NCBI GenBank assembly: GCA_003176075.1
Contig: PSRN01000121.1
Span: 1-6,416, forward strand
Direction of reading: 5' to 3'
Length of the DNA: 6,416 nt
From: Bdellovibrio sp.
GTDB taxonomy: Bacteria; Bdellovibrionota; Bdellovibrionia; Bdellovibrionales; Bdellovibrionaceae
Shown: piece after piece, positions 1-6,161 of the stretch
Layout of the letters: each line of letters starts with the position of its first letter
Position numbering within the stretch: position 1 is the stretch's first letter
Made by a program: the position numbers and the translations under genes
Notes under the pieces: generated by a model
What the model saw: only the letters and a program-made list of their open reading frames with translations
Databases searched by the model: none
What the model was told of the DNA's origin: nothing

Positions 1-626
1 CGGCTGGTCAGGTGCTGAGTCCACCACATGCCAACGCCCATGCCCGCCGTGCCCAAACCGGATTGGCCGCGGCTCAGATTCATCATTCCACCGCCAGCCA
101 ACAGGTACACGTCAAAGTAAGAAACCGTCGATTCAAACCAACTCATTTTGCCGTAGAGGGGATAAAAGCTGATCGTCGCGATATCTTTCGAAAGCGGCCA
201 ATCGAGATCGGGACGCGAGACTCCCATATTGCCGGCCTGATAAGCGGTGTAAGCTTCGTCGAAACGGCGCTGGCCTTCGGGACTTAAGTCATTGAAAAAC
301 CAATCGTGCCGGACGCCCACGGACCAGCGGTAACTGAAGTGATACTCCGCTTGCAGCCCCAAGCTCTTGGTGGTGTAGTAGGAATCGCCGCCGGACATTC
401 CGGCGCCGGAAAAATCAAATTCAAGTCGGCCATCGCGGTCGATCACCCGCTTTTGAATAACCCGGTAGGTGTTGGCGGGAACTGGAGCGTGGGCTTTGTC
501 GAGGAGTTGCTCTTGCGTTCCCAGGGAATCAAGAGACTCGGTTGTCCCGGCGAAACCCGCAGGGGCATGGAGCAAGCAAAGTGAACCTAACAAAAAAGAA
601 TGAAAAAGGCTGACCGCGGATTTCAT
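1..626 (-). CDS. Outer-membrane beta-barrel protein, N-terminal 208 residues (3' end outside window)
   Basis: The reading frame is open from the ATG at 626 to the left edge, so the C-terminal strands are not seen. A signal peptide covers about residues 1-26 (core SFLLGSLCLLHAPAGFA, likely cut before GTTES). Residues 30-50 are a polar lead-in, and from about 53 the chain alternates polar and aromatic residues as in barrel strands: TYRVIQKRVIDRDGRLEFDF, KSLGLQAEYHFSYRWSVGVR, ATISFYPLYGKMSWFE, SYFDVYLLAGGGMMNL, GMGVGMWWTQHL. The pattern of a Tyr-Pro-x-Tyr-Gly-Lys strand followed by Phe-Asp-x-Tyr and a Gly-rich strand is, from memory, typical of the outer-membrane barrel family common in myxobacteria and Bdellovibrio, which includes barrels near gliding genes. 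In this operon it is a natural outer-membrane terminus for the TonB-like protein, comparable to GltA/GltB/NfsA-type barrels. Barrel nature is well supported; the specific role is inferred. Confidence 0.85.
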   Translation of the reverse strand, partial: MKSAVSLFHSFLLGSLCLLHAPAGFAGTTESLDSLGTQEQLLDKAHAPVPANTYRVIQKRVIDRDGRLEFDFSGAGMSGGDSYYTTKSLGLQAEYHFSYRWSVGVRHDWFFNDLSPEGQRRFDEAYTAYQAGNMGVSRPDLDWPLSKDIATISFYPLYGKMSWFESTVSYFDVYLLAGGGMMNLSRGQSGLGTAGMGVGMWWTQHLTS

Positions 627-637
627 GGATTCTCCTT
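623..637 (-). promoter_or_regulatory. RBS and 4-nt overlap (lipoprotein to beta-barrel gene)
   Basis: AAGGAG lies 5 nt before the ATG of the barrel gene. The same bases are the Lys-Glu codons of the lipoprotein's last four residues, KENP. The ATGA at 623-626 contains both the ATG and the lipoprotein's TGA. Confidence 0.75.
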
Positions 638-1516
638 TGCAGCCGCAGCGGCAGCGGCAGAACTTTCTTGCTCGCTCAAACTATCGTGGCTGAAACCAGT
701 GGGCGTGCCCGTGGACGTGGCGGCCTGGGTGTCGCGCTGAATATCGTGGAGCGGGGTTGCCCGCTGCATCTCTTGGTTGACTTCCGCCACGATCTTGTCC
801 GCCTTTTCCGGACCCACTTTTGATCCTGAAAAGACAACGTAAGGATAGCGGAGAATCTTGCCACTCAAGGACAGCTGTTTCTCAATTCTCGCCTTGGTCT
901 CGGGATCATCGTCCTGAACATTGGTGACGCTGACAAGAATCTTGATGCTTCCGGGAACGCCGGATTGACCGTTGCTAATGAGATTGAGACCCGGAGTCCA
1001 TTTCACCGTGTAGGCTTGCGTGGACCCATCAACCTTTTCATTGCTGGGTTCCATCGTCATCCCATCGGGAGGATCTTGCAGGCTGGCGGTGAAATCGATT
1101 TTTCCGACCAGAGCGCGAATGTAAAGCGTATAAGAAGTGGCGTAGTTGGTCAGAAATGTCATCATGGGAACCGACTCATCGCCCTTCATTCTCACATCAA
1201 ATACTTTTCCACCGACATTCACGGCGCGGATCTCTTTGACGTACTTGGTGACCGTGACAGGAATTCTCGGGACGTAGCGGATTTTTTCAACCACGACCGG
1301 CTTCTCCTGCGGCACATAGGTGGTGTGTTCCCGCACATCCGCCACCTTTTGGACGACCACCACAGGGGCCGGCTGGTAGGTCGCGGGATCCGCCCCGGCT
1401 CTCAACTGGGAGTCGCCTTGAAAGGGATAATCATGAATCGGATTGGGATTCATGTTGCTTTTGCACGCCATCAGCGGCAGAGCCACTATTAAAATGCCCC
1501 ATCGCGCGGTTCTCAC
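623..1516 (-). CDS. Envelope lipoprotein with Val/Pro-rich stem, family not recognised
   Basis: The 297-residue protein starts at GTG with a type II signal peptide: Arg2 and Arg5, a short hydrophobic core and the lipobox LMAC, giving Cys18 as the lipidated residue. Lys19 rather than Asp follows, which by the enterobacterial sorting rule would favour the outer membrane. Residues 51-96 form a repetitive Val/Pro/Lys stem (PVVVVQKV, PVVVEKIRYVP, IPVTVTKYVKE), probably extended. About 98-225 looks all-beta and Ig-like (YTVKWTPGLNLIS, GSIKILVSVTNV), ending KILRYPYVVFSGSK. The tail from about 255 is Ser/Thr/Gln-rich and closes with seven Ala and KENP. Placed between the TonB-like protein and the barrel, it most plausibly bridges periplasm and outer membrane. 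Its position could recall the lipoprotein of Glt/Nfs machines (GltE/NfsE), but I see no TPRs in it, so equivalence is not claimed. Lipoprotein nature is well supported; function is unknown. Confidence 0.85.
   Translation of the reverse strand: MRTARWGILIVALPLMACKSNMNPNPIHDYPFQGDSQLRAGADPATYQPAPVVVVQKVADVREHTTYVPQEKPVVVEKIRYVPRIPVTVTKYVKEIRAVNVGGKVFDVRMKGDESVPMMTFLTNYATSYTLYIRALVGKIDFTASLQDPPDGMTMEPSNEKVDGSTQAYTVKWTPGLNLISNGQSGVPGSIKILVSVTNVQDDDPETKARIEKQLSLSGKILRYPYVVFSGSKVGPEKADKIVAEVNQEMQRATPLHDIQRDTQAATSTGTPTGFSHDSLSEQESSAAAAAAAKENP
639..660 (-). repeat. Poly-Ala codon run near the lipoprotein C-terminus
   Basis: A GCN run encodes seven consecutive Ala residues just before the C-terminal KENP. 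On the plus strand it reads as imperfect GCAGCG repeats. It is in frame and probably a slippage-prone low-complexity tail. Confidence 0.6.
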
Positions 1517-1530
1517 TTTTCGCCTCCCTT
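1513..1530 (-). promoter_or_regulatory. RBS deciding a GTG start, with 4-nt overlap
   Basis: GGGAGG lies 6 nt before a GTG at 1514-1516. The GTGA holds both this start and the TGA of the TonB-like gene. This supports GTG rather than a later internal ATG as the start of the lipoprotein, and the GTG start gives a proper lipoprotein signal peptide. Confidence 0.75.
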
Positions 1531-2850
1531 AGCCATCATATTCAGCCGGCCGAAATCAAATGGATAAGACACATCGACATGAACTCCCCCCACCGGGTGA
1601 GGAAATTTCCACGACCCGATGGATTTGATCACACATCTTTCGACTTCGCCGGAACCCATGCTCGAGCTGGTGATCCGCGCGTTCCCCACGTTTCCTTGCG
1701 GACCAATCACCCACCGTGAATTGATGCGCCCGTGAAGCTTGGTGTTTGACTGCAAGGCCTTTTCATAACAGAAGGCGAGCTGACCCTGGTTTTTGCGAAC
1801 AACGGCCTCCACCTGCTCGCGGGTCAAACCGCCGACAACCTCGGCGTCTTCATAGTTGGCTTTAAAATCAGGAATTTGCACGTCGCCCACTTTTGTACCG
1901 ACGGAACCGCCGCCGCGGCCGATGTAACCTCCGCCGAAGCGCCCTTCGCCGTATCCGGCGGCGCCGAAGGCCCGTGTGCCTTCACCTGGCAGGCCGCCGA
2001 CCAAGCCTTTCCCGCCAAGGATGCCTTTGATCCCGCCGCCGTGACCACCGCCGAGTCCGCCGCCAAAGCCGGAACCTGTCCCGAAGGCGCCGTAGCGGCT
2101 GTGACCAAAACCGGTGCCTTTGCGGTTTCCTTCGATCGAGTTGCCGATGCCGCCCAGTTTTTCAAGGGTGCGGAGTGTTCCAATCTCGCTGTAATCGCCC
2201 TTGGCAAAGCCGACGGATTCGCCGCCGTGAGTGTGGTGGTTGCTCTTGATCATCACCCGGTTGGGAAATTTCACCAGTTTTTGCGGCCGCGGCCGGGGGT
2301 GCGGAGCATTCCGCTCATGCACCGGATTGGAACTGGTCGGCTCGACAATCTTTTGTTCACTCATCTTCACTGTTTCAGAAGGCGCGGGCTCGGCTTTAGC
2401 CAGTTGATTTTCCACATGCGGGGGAACAGGCAGCACCACAATTTCGGTTGTCTTTTGCTCGGGCGTAAAAAACTTCTGGATGATAAAACCCGTGAGTAAA
2501 ATGATCGTCAAAACTGAAAGATGGGCGACGCTGGACCACTTGAAAGCCGCGACGAGGGTGCTGGAGTCTTCTTCCGGCGATTCGCTGTCAATCACGGTGA
2601 CCGCGTCGGTTCCCATGTAAGAAAGAGTGAGGACGTTGCTGACGGCATAGCGGGAGTTTTTGAGTTGGCGAATTTGAATTTTCTCGATCAAGGTGAATTC
2701 AATCTTGTCTTTAACGTATTGTTCGGTGGATTTAAGAAGTTCAATGCGGCGGCTCTGATGGTTCATGATCAGCTCATGGGAACCTTCATCATCCAACAAG
2801 AAGGACCGGACGACTTTGTCTTGTTTATTACGTAGAGCGATGTTCACCAT
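1513..2850 (-). CDS. TonB-like membrane protein with AgmX/PglI-type C-terminal domain (GltG/GltJ-like)
   Basis: The 445-residue protein has no signal peptide. Residues 1-100 form an unrecognised, probably cytosolic domain; about 107-127 (LSVLTIILLTGFII) is one membrane helix. Then come a Pro-rich, charged segment at about 140-200 and a Gly-rich stretch in which 37 of residues 241-320 are Gly. The last domain, about 341-433, carries the AgmX/PglI-type pattern: GGLTREQVEAVV, FCYEKAL, LHGRINSRWVIGPQGNVGNA, ERCVIKSIGSWKFPHPVGG and VSYPFDF. Cys361 and Cys406 match a Cys pair typical of this domain and may be disulfide-bonded. The domain is TonB_C-like and is found in Myxococcus gliding proteins (GltG/AgnA, GltJ/AgmX). 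Such proteins couple an ExbB/ExbD-type motor to periplasmic and outer-membrane parts, which fits the ExbD-like gene and barrel in this operon. Unlike GltJ, I see no zinc-finger Cys cluster at the N-terminus. The domain call is secure; which Glt protein it corresponds to is not. Confidence 0.9.
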   Translation of the reverse strand: MVNIALRNKQDKVVRSFLLDDEGSHELIMNHQSRRIELLKSTEQYVKDKIEFTLIEKIQIRQLKNSRYAVSNVLTLSYMGTDAVTVIDSESPEEDSSTLVAAFKWSSVAHLSVLTIILLTGFIIQKFFTPEQKTTEIVVLPVPPHVENQLAKAEPAPSETVKMSEQKIVEPTSSNPVHERNAPHPRPRPQKLVKFPNRVMIKSNHHTHGGESVGFAKGDYSEIGTLRTLEKLGGIGNSIEGNRKGTGFGHSRYGAFGTGSGFGGGLGGGHGGGIKGILGGKGLVGGLPGEGTRAFGAAGYGEGRFGGGYIGRGGGSVGTKVGDVQIPDFKANYEDAEVVGGLTREQVEAVVRKNQGQLAFCYEKALQSNTKLHGRINSRWVIGPQGNVGNARITSSSMGSGEVERCVIKSIGSWKFPHPVGGVHVDVSYPFDFGRLNMMAKGGEK

Positions 2851-2863
2851 GACAAATTCCTCT
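2844..2863 (-). promoter_or_regulatory. RBS and 7-nt overlap (small protein to TonB-like gene)
   Basis: AGAGGA lies 7 nt before the ATG of the 445-residue gene, inside the last codons of the small protein gene. The overlap here is ATGGTGA, longer than the other junctions in the operon. Confidence 0.7.
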
Positions 2864-3275
2864 CGTTTTCTTCCCGTTCACGGTCGTCGAAATTTTTTCG
2901 AACTCCCAGTAGGTCTTCAATGGATTTGTCATTCTCGATCACAATTCGGCGAAGCTGACCCTCCTGCACTTTTCCGTTGATGCGCGCGCCGTCGAAGGAG
3001 TGGGAGGTTGAATACTCCTCACCGTGGGCCTGCTTCCTCGTCATGGAATTCGAATCACTTTTCTTTGCCGACTTGGCCGATATGGCCGATTTGTTTTGTG
3101 ATTTCTTGCTGGGTTTCTTGCTGGATTTCGGGCCCGCCTTCCCCGCCGGTCCCGTGAAACCATTGGTGTCGGCGAAAGAACGGACGGGAGCCAAAGAGCC
3201 AAGGGCTAGAATAACAAACGAAAGACCGAGCAAACCGGCCAGCCGGTGGTGGAAACACAACAGGATATTTTTCAT
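2844..3275 (-). CDS. Small secreted Lys/Ser-rich protein, family not recognised
   Basis: The 143-residue protein has a long signal peptide with a core of Leu, Gly and Ala, and a likely cut after SFA35. Then comes a low-complexity, strongly basic linker at about residues 46-82, rich in Lys, Ser and Ala and built from short repeats (SKKPSKKS; SAI-SAK-SAK). The C-terminal part, about 94-140, looks like the only structured or conserved piece: SFDGARINGKV, then IVIENDKSIEDLLGVRKNF, then an acidic/Arg end, NLSW. The start is supported by GGAGGT at 5 nt and overlap with the TPR gene; its stop lies 4 nt inside the TonB-like gene's first codons. Context points to a periplasmic accessory or linker part of the same envelope machine. 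The basic linker could contact peptidoglycan or LPS and the tail could be a docking peptide, but both are guesses. That it is a real gene is supported by signal peptide, RBS and operon spacing. Confidence 0.8.
   Translation of the reverse strand: MKNILLCFHHRLAGLLGLSFVILALGSLAPVRSFADTNGFTGPAGKAGPKSSKKPSKKSQNKSAISAKSAKKSDSNSMTRKQAHGEEYSTSHSFDGARINGKVQEGQLRRIVIENDKSIEDLLGVRKNFDDREREENERNLSW
3064..3125 (-). repeat. Short in-frame tandem repeats in the Lys/Ser linker
   Basis: Plus-strand coordinates show three 9-bp units at 3064-3072, 3073-3081 and 3082-3090 (last two: TTGGCCGAT and ATGGCCGAT) and two 12-bp units at 3102-3113 and 3114-3125 that differ only at the last base. All are multiples of three. 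They encode the SAI/SAK/SAK triplets and the SKKP/SKKS tetrads of the small secreted protein, suggesting that the linker grew by slippage. Confidence 0.7.
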
Positions 3276-3287
3276 TCCACACCTCCC
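3272..3287 (-). promoter_or_regulatory. RBS and 4-nt overlap (TPR gene to small secreted protein)
   Basis: A strong GGAGGT lies 5 nt before the ATG of the small protein gene, inside the 3' end of the TPR gene. The ATGA at 3272-3275 holds both the ATG and the TPR gene's TGA. Confidence 0.75.
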
Positions 3288-6151
3288 ATCGAGCGGGACC
3301 GGTCACTGATGAAAGCGGCCATCAAGTGATTGCCGCGTGATTCCTCCGCCCGAATGAGTCTTTGCGCGTACTCCTTCTCAAACGGATGGTGTCGGATTGA
3401 GTTAAAAAGCGAGGAGATGTTTTCAGCTCCTCCTTCGTCCGACGGTCGAAGGTGTCGCAAGACCTGTGCCCACCTGCCTTGCAATGGATCTTGGCTGAAG
3501 GACCGCCAGAATGAAATTTCTTCAGCCAGGGCTCTTTTTTGCAGCGGATGGGAGATTTGCAAGACTTGGTCGAAGCTTGTCTCGATATTTTCTTTTTCCC
3601 ATTGAATTTGAATATCGGAGTTCAACTGAGTCACCTGTTGGTTCATGGTCAGTATCTCTTTCCGCAGGGTTTGCTCGAAAGCGATCCGATGTTGTCTTGA
3701 AACCCGCAGACGTCCCCTGGCCGCCAGCAAGTCTTGCATCAGCTTCTTTTGCACCTTGATCAGGTTTGACTTGGCGATCATCACAATGACCACGTCGTTG
3801 GTTCCTGAAATAAAACGATTGGAGAAATTCAACAGACCCTGGCCCGACTGTTCCAAAGATCGCCCAAAGGAAGCAACCGTTGTTCCGCCGACGTGGGATC
3901 TCAGCAAATGATGAATGTCCTTGTTCATTTCACGAAGGGCCACTCTTCGCCTCATCATCACATCCACGAAACTGCCCCGCAGTCCCTGGTGATGGAGCAC
4001 GTAGTCCTCAACCCGCCAGGGGGCGGTCCGGCCCAGGGCTGTAAGAACCAAGCGGGAATGTTGTTCCTTGTGGCGGGACAGAAAGGATTCGGCTTGGCTC
4101 AACGCGAGGAGGGGATTGGCGTCTTCCACCACCTGCTGCTCCAAGACCCACATTTTTTGTTCGTCGGAAAATCGGGATTCCCTCATGATCTCCCGTTCCG
4201 CCGGCCGATCCGGCCGATGAGCCAACCTCGCCTTCAGTACTTTTCTGAACACGTTTTCGTTGCCGTCGATCATTTTTTCGAATTTAAGAGAACCCGCGAA
4301 ATCAAGTTCCAGATCGGCCACGAACATTCTTTTCTCATACGCCAGGCGCCGCTCCGCCGAGGCCAGCCGAGGGGCCAGCTCCACGAGCTGGTCGCCGACC
4401 CGTTTCAAGCCGGCGATATCACGAAGCTGGAGAGCGACCAGATAAGCATCGTTGAGAGTGTGGAACTTCTCGCTGGGGTTTTGCGATTTCTGCGCCAACT
4501 CAATGAGCAACGCCAAATCCTCATGGCTGGCCTTATTCTGCTCGATGCGGGTCTTGACGACGTCGGCGCTCAGGCGCTTGTATTGTTGGAAATAATCCGA
4601 ATCGAGTCTTCCTTGCGAGAGCCGAAGAGCCAATTCGCGTTCCTTCTCGACTTGGTGTGAACGCTTGTACACTTCCAAAAGAAGATCGCCGGTTTCACGG
4701 TCGAACTTCTTTTGCAAGCAGCTCACGGTCAGATTTTCGGCCTCAACAAAATTCTTTCGCTCGATCAACACGCGCACCAGCGCCGTCAGCACCTGGGTCT
4801 TGATTTTCTCATCCGTTCCACGCCGCAGATAATCCCGATAGGCGGGTTCTTGCCTGGCCAGGTCTTTGGCCTTCTCGGCGGAGAGAATTTGCGCCCCCAG
4901 CGCCGTCTCCAGAATCTTCGGGTCCTTCGCTTCCGCCGTCAAAGCCGCCAAAATCACCAGTGCCTCACGATGGTTCTCGTTGTCCTGCGCCACCTTCACG
5001 CCGAAAAGCAACGCCGCTTCGTCCACCGGGCGCTGCCGCGAATAAACCTCAAAGGCCTTGAACAACTGATGGCTGGGATGATTCGTCTCGGCGGCGGCCC
5101 ACCCCCGCAGGCTTCGGTGAATGGTATTCTGGACATCAGCGCAGTTGCCTGTGGCGGCGTCGCCGCCCACGCTCTCATTACAAGAAGCAGCGACAATCTT
5201 TCCCAGCAGTGAAACGGCATCCTGGTAGCGGTTGATGTCGATCAGGTTTTCAAAAAGATTCGCTTGCGCCACCAGATCGCCCTTCGCGCCATGTGTGATG
5301 TTCATGTATTGAAGAAGAACGGTGGCGGATTCTTTCTTTCGTCCCAGACGTTTCAGCTCCTCGCCGTAAACCCGCAGATTTTCCTGCGCGTCGGACTGAC
5401 TTCGCGAAGAGTATTTTTTAATTTTATCGATATTTCGTGGTTTGAAGGGAAGACGGGCGTAAAATAGGACAAGGTCCCTGGTCGCCTCTTTGCGAAGTCC
5501 TTCTTCGAGCTTTTGCTTTTCAAGAAGGGTTTCCATCCGGCTCACCGCCCGCTCTTCGTGGCCTTGATTGAGGTCGCACCAGGCGATTCGGTAATTCGCG
5601 AAGTCATTTTTCTTTTCGCTGGCGTTGATTTCCTCATAGTAGGATCTGGCCTTCGCGAACTGACCGTGCGAAAATTCCACGTCGGCCAAAAGATCGGTTG
5701 CCGCCCAATACTCGTCGGTTTTCGATCCTTTGGCCTCACGGCGGATGGATAACAAGATTTCCATGGACTTGTCTTCGGATCCGACAAGTTGATAGAGCTG
5801 CGCTTTTTGCAGGTCGACCTTCGCCTTTTGATCGGCGGGCAGACGACCTTCCACCGACGAAATCAAATCAATGGCCCGCATGCGATCGCCGAGAATCTGG
5901 GGGTCCGAAGTGTTGGTCAAATAAATCAATCGGGAACGGTCAGCCAGCAGGTCAGCCAGGCGAAGTGTTGAGGGCACAAACGAAACGTCGTCCTTTTTCA
6001 GATTTTCACGCACGCTCTCCAGCTCGCGAATCAATGCATCGTGCGTTTCACGGTCCATCGTCACGGCGAGGCAGATCGGAGCAGGCAGAACCGGAGCAAG
6101 CAGAACCGGGGAAAGCAGAGCGAGAGAAAGCGCGAGGACGAGTCGGCTCAT
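3272..6151 (-). CDS. Large secreted TPR/helical-repeat protein (GltD/AgmU-like candidate)
   Basis: The 959-residue protein begins with a Sec-type signal peptide: Arg3, a Leu/Ala/Val/Pro-rich core to about residue 29, and a likely cut after CLA29, giving a periplasmic product. Most of the chain to about residue 700 is helical repeat. The best TPR-like units are about 149-182 (WAATDLLADVEFSHGQFAKA) and 183-216 (YRIAWCDLNQGHEERA), with further likely helical pairs around 260-320, 360-410 and 445-500. A basic, probably coiled-coil stretch covers about 795-855. Cys324 and Cys337 flank a short Gly/Ala-rich insertion and could form a disulfide. The start is fixed by the upstream AGGAG and the ATGA overlap. 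In Glt/Nfs machines of Myxococcus a large periplasmic TPR protein (GltD/AgmU, NfsD) acts as a scaffold; position, size and architecture fit that role here, but this is inference from context, not a recognised sequence match. It could also be an unrelated TPR scaffold. Confidence 0.85.
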   Translation of the reverse strand: MSRLVLALSLALLSPVLLAPVLPAPICLAVTMDRETHDALIRELESVRENLKKDDVSFVPSTLRLADLLADRSRLIYLTNTSDPQILGDRMRAIDLISSVEGRLPADQKAKVDLQKAQLYQLVGSEDKSMEILLSIRREAKGSKTDEYWAATDLLADVEFSHGQFAKARSYYEEINASEKKNDFANYRIAWCDLNQGHEERAVSRMETLLEKQKLEEGLRKEATRDLVLFYARLPFKPRNIDKIKKYSSRSQSDAQENLRVYGEELKRLGRKKESATVLLQYMNITHGAKGDLVAQANLFENLIDINRYQDAVSLLGKIVAASCNESVGGDAATGNCADVQNTIHRSLRGWAAAETNHPSHQLFKAFEVYSRQRPVDEAALLFGVKVAQDNENHREALVILAALTAEAKDPKILETALGAQILSAEKAKDLARQEPAYRDYLRRGTDEKIKTQVLTALVRVLIERKNFVEAENLTVSCLQKKFDRETGDLLLEVYKRSHQVEKERELALRLSQGRLDSDYFQQYKRLSADVVKTRIEQNKASHEDLALLIELAQKSQNPSEKFHTLNDAYLVALQLRDIAGLKRVGDQLVELAPRLASAERRLAYEKRMFVADLELDFAGSLKFEKMIDGNENVFRKVLKARLAHRPDRPAEREIMRESRFSDEQKMWVLEQQVVEDANPLLALSQAESFLSRHKEQHSRLVLTALGRTAPWRVEDYVLHHQGLRGSFVDVMMRRRVALREMNKDIHHLLRSHVGGTTVASFGRSLEQSGQGLLNFSNRFISGTNDVVIVMIAKSNLIKVQKKLMQDLLAARGRLRVSRQHRIAFEQTLRKEILTMNQQVTQLNSDIQIQWEKENIETSFDQVLQISHPLQKRALAEEISFWRSFSQDPLQGRWAQVLRHLRPSDEGGAENISSLFNSIRHHPFEKEYAQRLIRAEESRGNHLMAAFISDRSRSMGGVE
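6077..6121 (-). repeat. 15-bp tandem repeat, 3 copies, inside signal-peptide coding sequence
   Basis: On the plus strand the units are 6077-6091, 6092-6106 and 6107-6121. The first two differ at one base and the third has three differences from the second. Being 15 bp long, the repeat keeps frame and encodes pentapeptides of the type V-L-L-A-P (ALLSP, VLLAP, VLPAP) that make up the hydrophobic core of the TPR protein's signal peptide. Confidence 0.8.
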
Positions 6152-6161
6152 AGCTGCTCCT
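6148..6161 (-). promoter_or_regulatory. RBS and 4-nt start/stop overlap (ExbD-like to TPR gene)
   Basis: On the minus strand, AGGAG lies 5 nt before the ATG of the TPR gene, within the last codons of the ExbD-like gene. The ATGA at the junction holds both the start of the TPR gene and the TGA of the ExbD-like gene. It fixes the start of the 959-residue protein and suggests translational coupling. Confidence 0.75.

Noticed and set aside
12..584. Two short plus-strand open frames near the left edge
   Set aside because: The minus strand here is one uninterrupted frame from 626 to the edge with a signal peptide and barrel-type strands, so the plus-strand frames are shadows.
965..1492. Plus-strand open frame antisense to the lipoprotein gene
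   Set aside because: Fully nested in the lipoprotein gene and without family features; the opposite frame has lipobox, RBS and operon overlap.
1891..2130. Gly-rich coding region as a DNA-level repeat array or CRISPR-like element
   Set aside because: There is no fixed repeat unit or spacing; the pattern is explained by Gly codons in a protein linker.
1876..2499. Plus-strand open frame of 207 codons antisense to the TonB-like gene
   Set aside because: Its openness follows from the Gly/Pro-rich codons (GGN/CCN) on the other strand; the Ala-rich translation has no domain and the minus-strand protein has a clear one.
2551..2850. N-terminal domain of the TonB-like protein as an FHA domain
   Set aside because: FHA domains occur in some related Glt/Nfs proteins by my recollection, but I cannot find the GR, SxxH or NG motifs in residues 1-100, so no domain is claimed.
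3893..4660. Plus-strand open frame of 255 codons antisense to the TPR gene
   Set aside because: It lies wholly inside a well-supported minus-strand gene, has no convincing RBS or signal, and its translation has the His/Arg/Gln/Pro-heavy look of a shadow frame.
6065..6075. Cys27 of the TPR protein as a lipoprotein site
   Set aside because: The residues before it are APIC; Ile at -1 and Pro at -2 do not fit a lipobox, so ordinary signal peptidase I cleavage near residue 29 is more likely.
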